Shown here one piece after another: positions 1-9,642 of a stretch of 64,000 nucleotides of DNA; position 1 is the stretch's first letter, and every line of letters starts with the position of its first letter. This DNA comes from Flavobacteriales bacterium. GTDB taxonomy: Bacteria; Bacteroidota; Bacteroidia; Flavobacteriales_D; Sanyastnellaceae. The translations under genes were made by a program, and so were the position numbers. The notes below the pieces were generated by a model, which had not been told where the DNA came from, searched no databases, and saw only the letters and a program-made list of their open reading frames with translations. The stretch lies in the NCBI GenBank assembly GCA_016722445.1, contig JADKIZ010000015.1:66665-130664 (forward strand), given 5' to 3'.

Positions 1-21
1 TCAAAGTAACAGAGTTAAAAA

Positions 22-735
22 ATGCACTTTCTAATTCGAAGGTTAACCTTGTGCATTCAAAAGGGAAGTTCAACATGGCTAAATCCTGTAATTTCTACAA
101 TCAAAAAGACAAAAAGCCCATTTCAGTTTTGGGCAGTCAAAAAGGAAACGACTTCACTGACCGAAGATTTAGAACAATCACTCAATCATTTCAATTGGGA
201 AAATGAGGAAAACAAGCAATATTTCATAAAGGATATTTGCCAACTTGTTGAGTTGTTTGTAAGACTTACAAATGACACAACGCCATTTATAAGTTTACGG
301 ACAATTGATGAACAGTATTTCAAAGCCAATAAAAAAGATGTTTCTAAAAATTTCCATGTTGATACATCCGTATTGACATTGATTTGTTCTTATTGCGGAA
401 AGGGAACGATGTGGTTAGAAAACGAAAATATATTGAGAGATGAATTTGACAGGGAAAAGATGCCAACTAACCCGACAATTATTGAGAACCAAAATGGAGA
501 AACAGTAAAGGAGATGAAAGTTTATGAAATCGCCTTAATAAAAGGTGAGATTAGAGCTAACGAAGAACCAAAGAATATTGACTTCATCTTAAACTTTATC
601 ACAAAGGAAGAAATAGAAATATTTAATGTTGGCAATGGACTTATTCATACGGGTCCTGGGTATAGTGAGGATGATGAAAAGAGATTACTGATAACAATTT
701 CAACAATGAAAATTCCAGACTTTTTAAAAAAGTAA
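22..735 (+). CDS. DUF1826-like protein
   Basis: A 237-residue protein whose C-terminal two thirds resemble DUF1826. The visible signature is a histidine-aspartate pair followed by a hydrophobic stretch and a GTxWLE motif (around residues 113-134), then GNGLIHTGPG and a leucine-rich RLLITIS near the C terminus. The function of DUF1826 is not established; the spaced His/Asp/His pattern would fit a cupin-like metal site, but that is inference. The first 45 residues look unlike the family and an ATG-initiated ORF in another frame overlaps them (from 94), so the true N terminus may be frameshifted. It is the first gene of a same-strand run that continues to 7503. Start uncertain; family assignment moderately sure. 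Confidence 0.55.
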   Translation: MHFLIRRLTLCIQKGSSTWLNPVISTIKKTKSPFQFWAVKKETTSLTEDLEQSLNHFNWENEENKQYFIKDICQLVELFVRLTNDTTPFISLRTIDEQYFKANKKDVSKNFHVDTSVLTLICSYCGKGTMWLENENILRDEFDREKMPTNPTIIENQNGETVKEMKVYEIALIKGEIRANEEPKNIDFILNFITKEEIEIFNVGNGLIHTGPGYSEDDEKRLLITISTMKIPDFLKK

Positions 736-759
736 AATGGAAACCGAAATAAATATTAA

Positions 760-1862
760 ATGCAGATTACGAGAACAGACATATATTCTATTGCAAACGG
801 GTTTCTCAAATTCTATAAGGCTTTGGGCTATGTAGAAATCCAACCCGACAACATAATTCAAGAAAGAGACACAACTCTTACATACACTAATTCAACCATC
901 GTTCCACTGAAAGCAGAACTGCTTAAAGGAATAAAAGGAAAAGGATTTGTTTTACTTCAACCATGTTTAAGATTAAAAAATCTTAAACGCAACAATTTTG
1001 ATTCTGCTTTCACTTCATATTTTAGAATGGTTGGGATTTTATCATCTCCTCAATTAAGAATTTCTGACCAAGCAGAAAACATTAAAGATTATTTCAGCAA
1101 AACCTTTCAATAAAGCCAAATGAAATAACTATCCATTACAACGATGAAACAATTGAATTAGCCAAACACTTTTCAAAGGATTTTAAATTTGAATCCAATT
1201 CTTTCACCGCTAAATTTTACAACTGGAAGTATGGAATAGAAAATGTTGCAGGCTTAGGAATTACTTTCTTCATAGAGAAAAACAAAACTTCAAGAGAACT
1301 TGGAAATTTCATTGAAATTAAAAAAGACTCCAAAATTATTGGTTATGAATTTGGTTTTGGTATTGAAACTTGTTACGGTATCCTAAACGGAATACCAGAT
1401 AATTTCCTTACTCTATTTAACTCTAATGAAAATAAAAAGATAAACGACTTGTTTATTGCCTTATGTGTAATCACAGAGGCGGCAGAAGCAAAAGAAAAAA
1501 TAAGTGTATTTGCAGAAGCAAGCCTTAGAAAATTACGAGTTGAACTTTCTTACGAATTTTTCAAAACCAAATTTGAAATAAGGCAAATGGAAAAAATTGA
1601 GGTATCAGTATTTGATATTTCTAAAGCAACAGTGAACAAAGCATTACAAGAAATAGAAAACAGAGTAACCAATTTGGTTGCAAGAGAGAATGAGTTGATT
1701 GACTATGTAAGTTACTTGACTGAACAGATTAAAAAGACAAAGTCAAGAAAATGGGCAGAGGGAAAACTCAATGAATATATTCGGAAGAATAACCTAAACA
1801 GAATCTTGCAGAGTTCATCAAATGAAAAACTAAAAAAATTAAACATACAATTTGAAATATGA
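760..1862 (+). CDS. Alanyl-tRNA synthetase-like class II catalytic domain protein (one frameshift)
   Basis: Read across a single missing A in an A-run near 1098-1101, this is one protein of about 367 residues. The N terminus (FLKFYKALGY, then RDTTLTYTNSTIVPLKAEL) matches the start of alanyl-tRNA synthetase catalytic domains. A motif-2-like segment (QPCLRLKN, then FTSYFRMVGIL) follows, and a motif-3-like GNFIEI...EFGFGIET after the frameshift. In genuine class II enzymes motif 3 ends in Glu-Arg; here the Arg is Thr. A helical, charged tail follows; the tRNA-binding, editing and C-Ala domains of AlaRS are absent. It is therefore probably an amino-acid-activating paralogue, not a translation enzyme. 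It overlaps the next gene by 4 bp, so they are co-translated. Substrate unknown. Confidence 0.6.
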
Positions 1863-2661
1863 CTAGTAAGGAAATTGAAATAATGAGTTATACAGATTTT
1901 GTGGGATTTGTCAATCAATGGAATGTTCCACCTGGTGCATACGATACAATCAATCGATGGAGAGTATTCTCAAATTTGACTGATGCTTCCCACATACTTG
2001 AAATTGCTTGCACCACTGGATTTTCTTCCCGTGAATTAGCATTGCAATCCAATTGCACAGGAGATGCAATTGATTTGTCAAATGCTTCTATTGTAAGTGC
2101 AATAGAAAACAAAAGAAAGTATGCTCCCGAAATTCAAATAAATTATTTGAACGAAAACGCTTTTAGTTTTACACCTAAAAAACTTTACACTCATATCGTA
2201 TTAGGAGCAAGTCTTAAATTTTTTGACAAGCCAAGCGAGCTACTTGAACGAATTTCAAAACTATTTGAAAAGGATGGATACATCTTGTCAAGCCCTTTAC
2301 ACAGTAAAACCGATACCCAATAAACTTATTGAAAAGCAAGAGAAGTATTTGGCATTACAATTACAACAGAGAATTATAAGGACATAATGAAATTATATTC
2401 TGACTTTGTAATTCACTATCAGCAAAAACATTCTATTGAAATGGAAACCAAAGAAGAATTAAAAAAGTATTGCACAGATACAATTTCGACTTTAAAAGAA
2501 ACCGACAAGAATTTATCAGATGAAGTTTTTAGCAACTTGCTACAATAGACTTTGAAGATTAAGAGATGCCAAACGAATTGCGACCTTATCAGGCTTACGC
2601 AACACTTGTCCATAGTTTCAAAAAAAATCTATATCCAAAAAGATTAACCGAATTATTTTAA
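1859..2661 (+). CDS. Class I SAM-dependent methyltransferase (frameshifted)
   Basis: The first 155 residues are intact and contain methyltransferase motif I (HILEIACTTGFSSRELA, about residues 45-61), an acidic motif II (GDAIDLS) and a motif-IV-like THIVLGASLKFF. In other frames the product continues with EVFGITITTENYKDIMKLYSDF and ends with MPNELRPYQAYATLVHSF, giving about 267 residues and at least two further indels near 2300-2350 and 2555. This size and layout fit small-molecule methyltransferases of the UbiE/COQ5-like type. The start overlaps the stop of the AlaRS-like gene and the end lies 2 bp before the next start, so it is embedded in the operon. Methyl acceptor unknown. Confidence 0.65.
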
Positions 2662-2663
2662 AG

Positions 2664-3155
2664 ATGATTTTAACAGGCACCGAAATTGAAAAAGAGGTAA
2701 ACAACGGAAACATACTTTTGAAACCCTTTTCCCAAACACAACTTAACCCAAACAGCTACAATTATCGTTTGGGAAACAAACTAAAAAAGTTTGTAAAATT
2801 TGAGAATGGGACAAGTGTTTTTGAAACAGTAACGATTGATGAATCAGGCTTTCTACTTGAACCAAATCAAATGTATTTGGCAAACACCAAAGAAATAATT
2901 GGTAGTTCTAAATATGCAATGTCATTGATTGGAAAAAGTTCATTAGGAAGGTTAGGTTTATTTCTTCAAGTATCAGCCAACCTTGGACACACTACTTCAA
3001 AACATAAATGGACTTTGGAACTGGTTGCCTGTATGCCAATTAAAATTTATCCTGAAATGCAAATTGGACAAGTTTCCTTTTGGACTAATGAAGGGGAGAT
3101 AGAACCATACAGCGGAAAATATTCAAACATTTCAGAGCCACAAGAATCAATTTAG
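2664..3155 (+). CDS. dCTP deaminase/dUTPase-fold protein, copy A
   Basis: A 163-residue protein of the trimeric dUTPase superfamily, closest to dCTP deaminase. It has the nucleotide-binding loop GKSSLGRLGL (residues 90-99; E. coli Dcd has RSSLARLGL), NPNSYNYRLG near residue 30 and a TLEL segment with Glu119 at the place of the catalytic Glu138 of E. coli Dcd. The usual H/D-containing segment before it is replaced by GHTTSKHKW. Length is slightly below that of Dcd (about 190). It might deaminate a cytosine nucleotide or a related intermediate. It is followed 4 bp later by a second member of the family, so the pair may form mixed trimers. Family sure, substrate unknown. Confidence 0.7.
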   Translation: MILTGTEIEKEVNNGNILLKPFSQTQLNPNSYNYRLGNKLKKFVKFENGTSVFETVTIDESGFLLEPNQMYLANTKEIIGSSKYAMSLIGKSSLGRLGLFLQVSANLGHTTSKHKWTLELVACMPIKIYPEMQIGQVSFWTNEGEIEPYSGKYSNISEPQESI

Positions 3156-3159
3156 AATT

Positions 3160-3633
3160 ATGATACTAACAGGAAATAAAATAAAGGAAGAAGTCAAGGA
3201 GAAAAGAATAAACATTTCTCCTTTCGATGAAAAAAGAGTTACAACCAATTCTTATGATTTATGTCTTGCACCAAAAATATTGCGATACACATCCCCTATT
3301 CTTGACCCAAAGATCAAACAACCATTTGAAGAAATTGAAATCCCCAAAAAGGGTTTACAAATGAATGCAGGTGAATTTAGACTTGCAGCCAGTATAGAGA
3401 TTGTAGGCAGCAATCATTTTGTTCCTATCATTCATGCCAAATCAAGTTTGGCAAGAATGGGCTTATTTGTTCATTGCACGGCAGACTTAGTTGACATTGG
3501 TTCGTTGGGCAATTTGACCTTGCAACTCTTTGCAACATTACCAATCATTCTCTATCCTGAAATGTTAATAGACAAGTTTCATTTTGGGTACCATTGGGAG
3601 ATACAACCTTTACAAAGGAAAGTATCAGAATAG
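3160..3633 (+). CDS. dCTP deaminase/dUTPase-fold protein, copy B (catalytic Glu replaced)
   Basis: A 157-residue paralogue of the preceding gene, sharing the start MILTGxxI and the loop AKSSLARMGL (residues 93-102). It retains a Dcd-like ADLVDIG segment, including an Asp missing from copy A. At the position of catalytic Glu it reads TLQL, so Gln122 replaces Glu. On known Dcd chemistry this copy should be inactive alone, or have a different role. The two copies look like complementary partners. It closes the first part of the operon; a separate promoter box for the leucyl-tRNA synthetase gene follows. Confidence 0.68.
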   Translation: MILTGNKIKEEVKEKRINISPFDEKRVTTNSYDLCLAPKILRYTSPILDPKIKQPFEEIEIPKKGLQMNAGEFRLAASIEIVGSNHFVPIIHAKSSLARMGLFVHCTADLVDIGSLGNLTLQLFATLPIILYPEMLIDKFHFGYHWEIQPLQRKVSE

Positions 3634-3688
3634 TCCGGGGCCCCAACCCTCAAAATCATGGATGGAGTACCCAGAACAAAATAAAAAC

Positions 3689-3696
3689 TAACTTTG
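3689..3696 (+). promoter_or_regulatory. Bacteroidota -7 promoter box for leuS-like gene
   Basis: TAACTTTG matches the Bacteroidota sigma-A -7 consensus TAnnTTTG exactly. It lies 18 nt before the ATG at 3715 and supports that start over the TTG at 3694, which falls inside the box. No good TTG -33 element is visible upstream. Confidence 0.55.
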
Positions 3697-3714
3697 CACA
3701 ATAAATTTCATGCC

Positions 3715-6211
3715 ATGGTGAAATCGTTTGAGTTCGATAAAATTGAGAAAAATTGGAATGATAAATGGGATGAAAAGAGCATCTATCAAACTTCCTTAAA
3801 CAGCAGTAAGCCAAAATGTTATGTTTTGGATATGTTTCCTTACCCATCAGGAAATTCGATGCATGTTGGGCATCCAAGAGGTTATGTAGCCACCGATGTT
3901 TATAGTCGCTTTAAAAGAATGAGTGGTTACAATGTTCTCCATCCAATGGGTTGGGATGCTTTCGGTTTGCCAGCAGAAGAAACAGCAATTGAACGCCAAG
4001 CACACCCAGCAACTATTGTAGCAGAGAACATAAAAAAGTTTAAGGAACAGTTGCGGTTACTGGGAATGGACTACGACTGGAATCGTGAGGTAAACACAAC
4101 AGACCCGAATTTTTACAAGCAAACTCAAAGAATATTTTTAGAGTTTTTTAGGCGTGACTTAGCATACAATGACATGGTAACAGTCAATTGGTGTGAAGGT
4201 TTAGGAACTGTTTTAGCTAACGAAGATATTGTTGATGGCAAAAGCGAAAGAGGCGGTTATCCAGTTATTCAAAACCAATGAGACAATGGGTTTTGGCAAT
4301 TTTAAAATATGCTGACCGTCTAATTGACGATTCTAAGCCTTTACCAAAATGGCCTGAAAGTGTAAAGAGTGCTCAAACCCAATGGATAGGTAGAAGTAAC
4401 GGACATGAAATTGATTTTATTATAAACGACAATGATGCAATTAGAATTTTTACAACAAGAATTGACACTTTATTCGGTGTTACTTTTTTAGTAATTGCAC
4501 CCGAAAATTCTATTGTCGAAAAGATAATTCCCAAAGCAAAAAACAAGAGAGAGATATTAGATTATATCGAATTAACAAAAAGCAAAACCGATTTAGAACG
4601 CAAGGCAAGTAAAACCAAAACAGGAGTTTTGATTGAGGGAGTTTTTGCAACTAATCCAATCAATGGAAAACAAATTCCTATTTGGATAGCTGACTATGTT
4701 TTAAATGCTTACGGAACGGGGGCAATCATGGCTGTTCCTGCACATGATGAAAGTGATAAAGAATTTGCAGATGTATATTCATTGCCTTCAATTCAAGTTA
4801 TTTCAGAGGACAATACTTTATTGAACTCTAATGAAAAATAATGGATTGATATTTCGGAAGCTAAGAGAAAAATTGCAAATGAAGGTTAAAGCGGTTTCAG
4901 TCAAAAAATTTTAAAATTAGAGATTGGGTATTTTCAAGACAACGCTTTTGGGGAGAGCCATTCCTATTGTTTGGATTAAAGGGAAAGACAGTTATTCGAT
5001 TGCAAAAAAAGGAGCAATGAAAAGTTGGTTGCCGGAGAATCCAATTTTCTATTTAGACAGTTCAGGTATACAATTTTATGCCTTACCAGTTTTGCCTGAA
5101 TATTTAGACTCAGTATCGCTTCCAAAAATTGAATCGTATAAAAATTCTCAAAATGGAGAAGGTCCGTTAGCTGATATGCCTGAATGGGTAAACACATTTA
5201 TCAACCTTGAAACAGGTGAAGTATCAAATACAGGAGGGAACGATTCTTCAAAATGGATTGCAGCAAAAAGAGAAACCAATACAATGCCGCAGTGGGCAGG
5301 TTCTTCTTGGTATTACTTGCGTTATACGGACAGTCAAAATACAGAAATTCCTTTTTCAAAAGACATTGCTGATTCATGGTGTCCAGTTAATGTTTACGCA
5401 GGTGCTGACCATGCAACAGCTCATTTAATTTATGCAAGGTTTTGGCATAAGGTAATGTATGATGCAAAAATGGTTAGTAGCATAGAACCCTTTGACCGAC
5501 TTGAATTTTTAGGATACATACTTGCATCAGACGGAACAAAAATTTCAAAACGAAAAGGCGGTGATTTAAGACCCGATGATATAATTGCAAAAGTTGGTGC
5601 AGATGCTTTTCGTTTATATGAAATGTTTATTGGTCCGTTTGAAAAAGCAATTCCGTGGAAAGAAGATGGTCCAGTTGGAACAAAGCGATTTGTTGAAAGA
5701 GTTTGGAAGATTGGCAACAGGCTTTCAGAATCTGATTCAGTAACAACACCGAACTCAAAAAATCTTTGCACCAAACAATTAAAAAAGTTAGCGAAGATAT
5801 TGAAGCCTTTAAGTTCAACACAGCAGTTGCACAAATGATGACCTTCTTAAATGTCATTGAAAAGGAAACAATTTCAAGAGCAGATTTTCTTTTGTTTATT
5901 CAAGTGTTAGCACCCTTTGCACCTTTCGTAACAGAAGAATTATGGAATCAATTGACAAGCAATTTTTCTATTCACACTCAAATTGGCCAGTGTATGACAA
6001 GAACGCAATTATTGATAGCCAAGCGGAAATCACCATTCAGGTAAATGGAAAAATTAGAGGCACATTGAATACAGCTAAAAATGCTACTCAACAAGAGGTT
6101 GAAGCGATTGCACTTGATATGGATATTGTAAAATCAAAACTTGACGGAAAGAAAATTGCAAGAGTGATTTATGTTCCATCGAGAATTATAAATTTTGTTT
6201 TGGCTGACTAA
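3715..6211 (+). CDS. leuS: Divergent leucyl-tRNA synthetase (several frameshifts)
   Basis: Reading through indels near 4274, 4842-4960, 5765 and 5990 gives one class I synthetase of about 832 residues, full length for LeuRS. Visible parts in order: HIGH-type motif HVGHPRGY in MFPYPSGNSMHVGH; the KPMRQW region; the CP1 editing domain with FTTRIDTLFG and YGTGAIMAVPAHDE; the catalytic core TNTMPQWAGSSWYYLRY and HLIYARFWHKVMYD; a KMSKS-type loop reading KISKRKGGD; and the C-terminal domain with IQVNGKIRG. The KMSKS loop is unlike the usual KMSKSK(G/F)N. Because housekeeping LeuRS is essential and highly conserved, this copy inside an accessory operon is more likely a second LeuRS, for resistance or amino-acid activation. 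No second leuS is visible here, so that cannot be proved. Confidence 0.82.
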
Positions 6212-6253
6212 TCACAATAATTTTTTGATTGCTTGACATGCTTTATCAATTTG

Positions 6254-7503
6254 ATGAAAAACATTTTAATAATTGAACATGGTGGATATTGAAAGAGTTT
6301 ACATTCCAAAAGATGAAAAAAATGGAATGTGAAATTTTCGTGGTTACATCAAAATTCGAGAAATGGTTATTGAAATATACAGATAAAGAAAACATACTTG
6401 TTGCCGACACCTTTGATTTACACAACATAATTACTTGTGTGTTGCAATGGATAATCGAAAAGAAAATTAAAGTTGATGCTGTTGGAACTTTCAAAGAATC
6501 ATCTGTAATTCCAACAGCAGACATTGCCCAATCTCTAGGCTGTATAGGTGTTTCGGGTGCTTCTGCAAGAAGAAGTTCACAGAACAAATTAGCAATGCGA
6601 TACTTTCTTAAAAAGAATGGTTGCAAAAATCAACCTCACTTTTCAATTATTGACAGTAATAATATTGAAGAGCACTATGTTTTAAACTTTGATGCTGTTA
6701 TCAAACCTTTATTCGGCTCATCAAGTCATGGAGTAATTAAAATAAAGAATGGAGAAAATGTAAAGGCAAAAATTGATGATGCACTCCTTACAGTTTCTGC
6801 ATCTGAAAGAGAAGTATTCAAAAACTTCAAGGGACATTTTATTTTAGAACAGTATGTTTCAGGCGGAGTTTTTAGTGTTGATGGTATTGTTCAAAACGAA
6901 GAGGTAATGTTTGCAGGAATTACTGAGTTTATAATGGGAGAAGAACCATTCTTCACTCAAATCGGAAGTATAATACCAGCAAAAATAAATTCAGATTTAC
7001 AAGCACAACTTTATTCAAACACAAGTGAGGTAATAAAGATTTTAGAATTTGATAACTGCGGTTTCCATGCAGAGTTTAGAGCAAACAATGATTCTGTTTT
7101 CCTTCTTGAAATTGCATCAAGACTTCCAGGCGGTGGGATTCAAATGGGATATGAAAAATCTTTAGGTGTTGAACTTACAAAAGCAATGATTGATGTTTGG
7201 TTAGGAAACAAAGTTTCATTTTCGCCTATTCACTCTAAGTATGTTTTACACAAAAGTGTTTTACCGACAATCGAAACTGATTCCACTTTGACAGCATTGA
7301 CTGGTATAAACGGATTGAAACAAAGAAAGGAGATTTGGGACTTCTATCAATTCGCAAGTGTAGGAGATATTTTACACTCTTATCCAAAAACACCAAGCCA
7401 ACTTTATTACTATGCAATCCAAGCAGACACAAGAGAATCTCTCATGAGTTTGTCTTTTGAAATTGAATCTGAAGTTAAGTATGAATTAGACAATGTAAAT
7501 TGA
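6254..7503 (+). CDS. ATP-grasp amino-acid/peptide ligase-type protein
   Basis: About 416 residues if started at the ATG at 6254 (MKNILIIEHGGY, one base missing near 6289). ATP-grasp landmarks: DAVIKPLFGSSSHGV (ATP-binding Lys and glycine loop), FILEQYVSGGVFSVDG, a FHAEFRANN segment and FLLEIASRLPGGG near the end of the fold (Mg-binding acidic residue and Arg). This arrangement is typical of carboxylate-amine ligases such as L-amino-acid ligases and carbamoyl-phosphate-synthase-like enzymes. It would activate a carboxylate as acyl phosphate and join it to an amine. It follows the LeuRS gene by 42 bp. Substrates unknown; with two tRNA-synthetase-like partners, peptide or aminoacyl bond formation is a reasonable guess. 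Confidence 0.72.
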
Positions 7504-7768
7504 CGAGATGAAAAAGCCAACGCACATTCCAAGCACATTTTATCTTTTGCCAACGCACAAAAAAGCCAACGCAGAAAAAAATAAAAAGAGCTTGCAATCT
7601 TCCACCCAAGAAAAAAATTGAATTAAAAAATTTCCCCACCCACAAAAAAAATTAAAAACCCCAACGCACAGTGCTAACACGGACAGACACCGCCTTGAAT
7701 GTAAATCGCTTCGGACAAAGTGTGTGCGGACTTGACACTTCACCACTTCGGACAGACAGAAGGGCATC
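7504..7768. other. A-rich non-coding stretch with CCAACGCA repeats
   Basis: No credible gene. The octamer CCAACGCA occurs four times (7517-7524, 7550-7557, 7566-7573, 7661-7668) between A-rich runs. The rest, up to the first attC-like site, has two partial copies of CGGACAGACA. It lies between the ATP-grasp gene and the array. Confidence 0.5.
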
Positions 7769-7894
7769 CGGTAACAGCGGGTTTAAGAAATTGGCGGTTC
7801 AGTGGTTAATTGAACATTCTACCTCGCATCAACAGTTGTGGTGGCTTGACAGTTTTGTGCTCCGAAATCGCCAACTTCTTAAACCCGCAAACGT

Positions 7895-9642
7895 CAGGCT
7901 GTGAATTAACCTCGCTACTCAATCAATTATCCATTTTCGAGTATTAGATTTGACGATGAGGCATAGGAGCCTCATTATTCTACTCATTTTTCGCATAGAA
8001 AAATTCTCGATTTGCAAAAATGAGATCGGCATTTTCAATCTAATGCGGGCTGTTTTGAAAAGAGTCCGGATGATCTTCTCATAGTCCGGCTTCCAATTTT
8101 TGAGTTTGAGAAGCAAGTCATCGAACTTGTAGATATTCATCACTCGTTTGAAATTGTAAACGGTCATGATCAATGACATCTCTCCATTTACCTTTTCTAT
8201 TCCTATCAAATTCGTGTGATTGTATCCCCATTTTCGTTTGATCGTTCCGAAAATATGTTCATTGATCTCCTGGCGTTTTCGGTATAATTCCGGATTACTT
8301 TGATATCTATATCTGTTGGCTTCGACTGCAGAGGCAAATTCACTTCGTTCTATTTCCCTTCGTCCATCAGCCTTTGCGGTGCATAGATGTCTTACAGGAC
8401 ATGTTTTACAAGATGAAGTGCTGTATTTTTTGTATTGATAACCTATGGCTCTCTCTGATCGATTCTTCGTATACCAGGTGCCGGTCGACTTAAGCGTTTG
8501 TCCTTGAGGGCATGTGTAAGTATCATCATTGTCCTTATAAGTGAATTTGTCCACCATATATGCTTCTGTGGTGCCTTTGCTGTTGCTATTGACAATCTCT
8601 GAATGCGCAACTATTGTAGAGATCTTGCTGTCTGTGCATTCTTGTATTTGTCGTCCATTGTGATAGCCTTTATCTGCGAGTACCGTTAAGGAGGAAGCAC
8701 CAAGATTGGCTTTGGCTTCGTGGGCAATAGCACTCAAAGCATTGCGATCGTTTCGGTTAATAGTATGCGTTGCAACTACGAGCTTGTGCTTACTATCTAC
8801 TGCAGCTTGTGTGTTGTAACACACTTCCACTACCTGTCCTTGAACAAGTAATGCGCGGCTGTCCGGATCTGTAGTACTTATTTGCGGTTCGCCGCTATCT
8901 TCCATTAAATCACCAAGAGCTTCGTATCTGATTTTGTTATCGTTTAATCGCTGGATTTTCTGTTTCACTTCTTTGACCAGCTCTGGTTGTTCACGTTTAT
9001 CTAACTCATCCAGTGCATCAAAATACTCATTGGTCTTTTCTTCGATATAAGCCAAATGACGAGCAATCTTTTTTGGATTGAAATTGTTCTTCTTGCCATT
9101 ATGTGCGCGGACTTTAGTGCCATCAATGGCCACCACATCACCACTGACCAATTCTTCCTCTTTGAGAAATAGCACAAACAACTTGAACGTATTACGCAGC
9201 GCCTTTGGATTGTTTTTTCGAAAATCGGCGATGGTGTGATAGTTCGGTGTGAGACTACCAATGAGCCACTGCAGCTCTGTGTTGCGCTCACATTCTTTTT
9301 CAAGTCTTCTACTACTTCTGATTCCATTCAGATAGCCGTAGAAGTAAAGTTTTAGAAAAACGATGGATTCAAATGCCGGACGTCCTTGGGTGTTCAGAAC
9401 ATTCACGTCAAAACCCAGTCTTTTTAAATCCAGGTTATCAGCGAACGCATCTATTAACCTTACAGGATTATCTGCTGAAACCAGGTCATCCAAACTGCCA
9501 AAAGTCAGTTGAGATCTGTTCAATGGCTCAATGAAATTCATGTCCCAAAAATCTTCTCATCAACCAATAATCAAATGAATCATTTGATATATTTATCCAT
9601 TGAAAAATGAACAATAGGACTGGGGAGTAAATTCACAGTCTG
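7895..9642. mobile_element. IS1182-family insertion sequence
   Basis: A 1748-bp element with imperfect terminal inverted repeats: the left end begins CAGGCTGTGAATTAAC and the right end, read inward, begins CAGACTGTGAATTTAC. The flanks read AACGT on the left and ACGTTATAG on the right, giving a duplicated palindromic ACGT. Removing the element and one ACGT restores an intact attC core (AAACGTTATAGGGC). It holds a single transposase gene on the minus strand. Confidence 0.85.
7919..9541 (-). CDS. IS1182-family DDE transposase
   Basis: A 540-residue transposase with a DUF772-type N-terminal domain (NPVRLIDAF, GRPAFESIVFLKLYFYGYL) followed by the RNase-H-like catalytic fold. Candidate catalytic residues: Asp in VVAIDGTKV, Asp in TVLADKGYHNG and Glu in NEHIFGTIKRKWGY. 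A cysteine-rich segment (TCPQGQ, CKTCPVRHLC) before the last catalytic residue is typical of IS1182 members. The frame is intact, unlike many neighbours. It fills most of the element bounded by inverted repeats at 7895 and 9642. Confidence 0.92.
   Translation of the reverse strand: MNFIEPLNRSQLTFGSLDDLVSADNPVRLIDAFADNLDLKRLGFDVNVLNTQGRPAFESIVFLKLYFYGYLNGIRSSRRLEKECERNTELQWLIGSLTPNYHTIADFRKNNPKALRNTFKLFVLFLKEEELVSGDVVAIDGTKVRAHNGKKNNFNPKKIARHLAYIEEKTNEYFDALDELDKREQPELVKEVKQKIQRLNDNKIRYEALGDLMEDSGEPQISTTDPDSRALLVQGQVVEVCYNTQAAVDSKHKLVVATHTINRNDRNALSAIAHEAKANLGASSLTVLADKGYHNGRQIQECTDSKISTIVAHSEIVNSNSKGTTEAYMVDKFTYKDNDDTYTCPQGQTLKSTGTWYTKNRSERAIGYQYKKYSTSSCKTCPVRHLCTAKADGRREIERSEFASAVEANRYRYQSNPELYRKRQEINEHIFGTIKRKWGYNHTNLIGIEKVNGEMSLIMTVYNFKRVMNIYKFDDLLLKLKNWKPDYEKIIRTLFKTARIRLKMPISFLQIENFSMRKMSRIMRLLCLIVKSNTRKWIID

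Noticed and set aside
3694..3714. TTG start extending the leucyl-tRNA synthetase by seven residues
   Set aside because: The TTG is part of the TAACTTTG promoter box; the ATG at 3715 fits LeuRS N termini.
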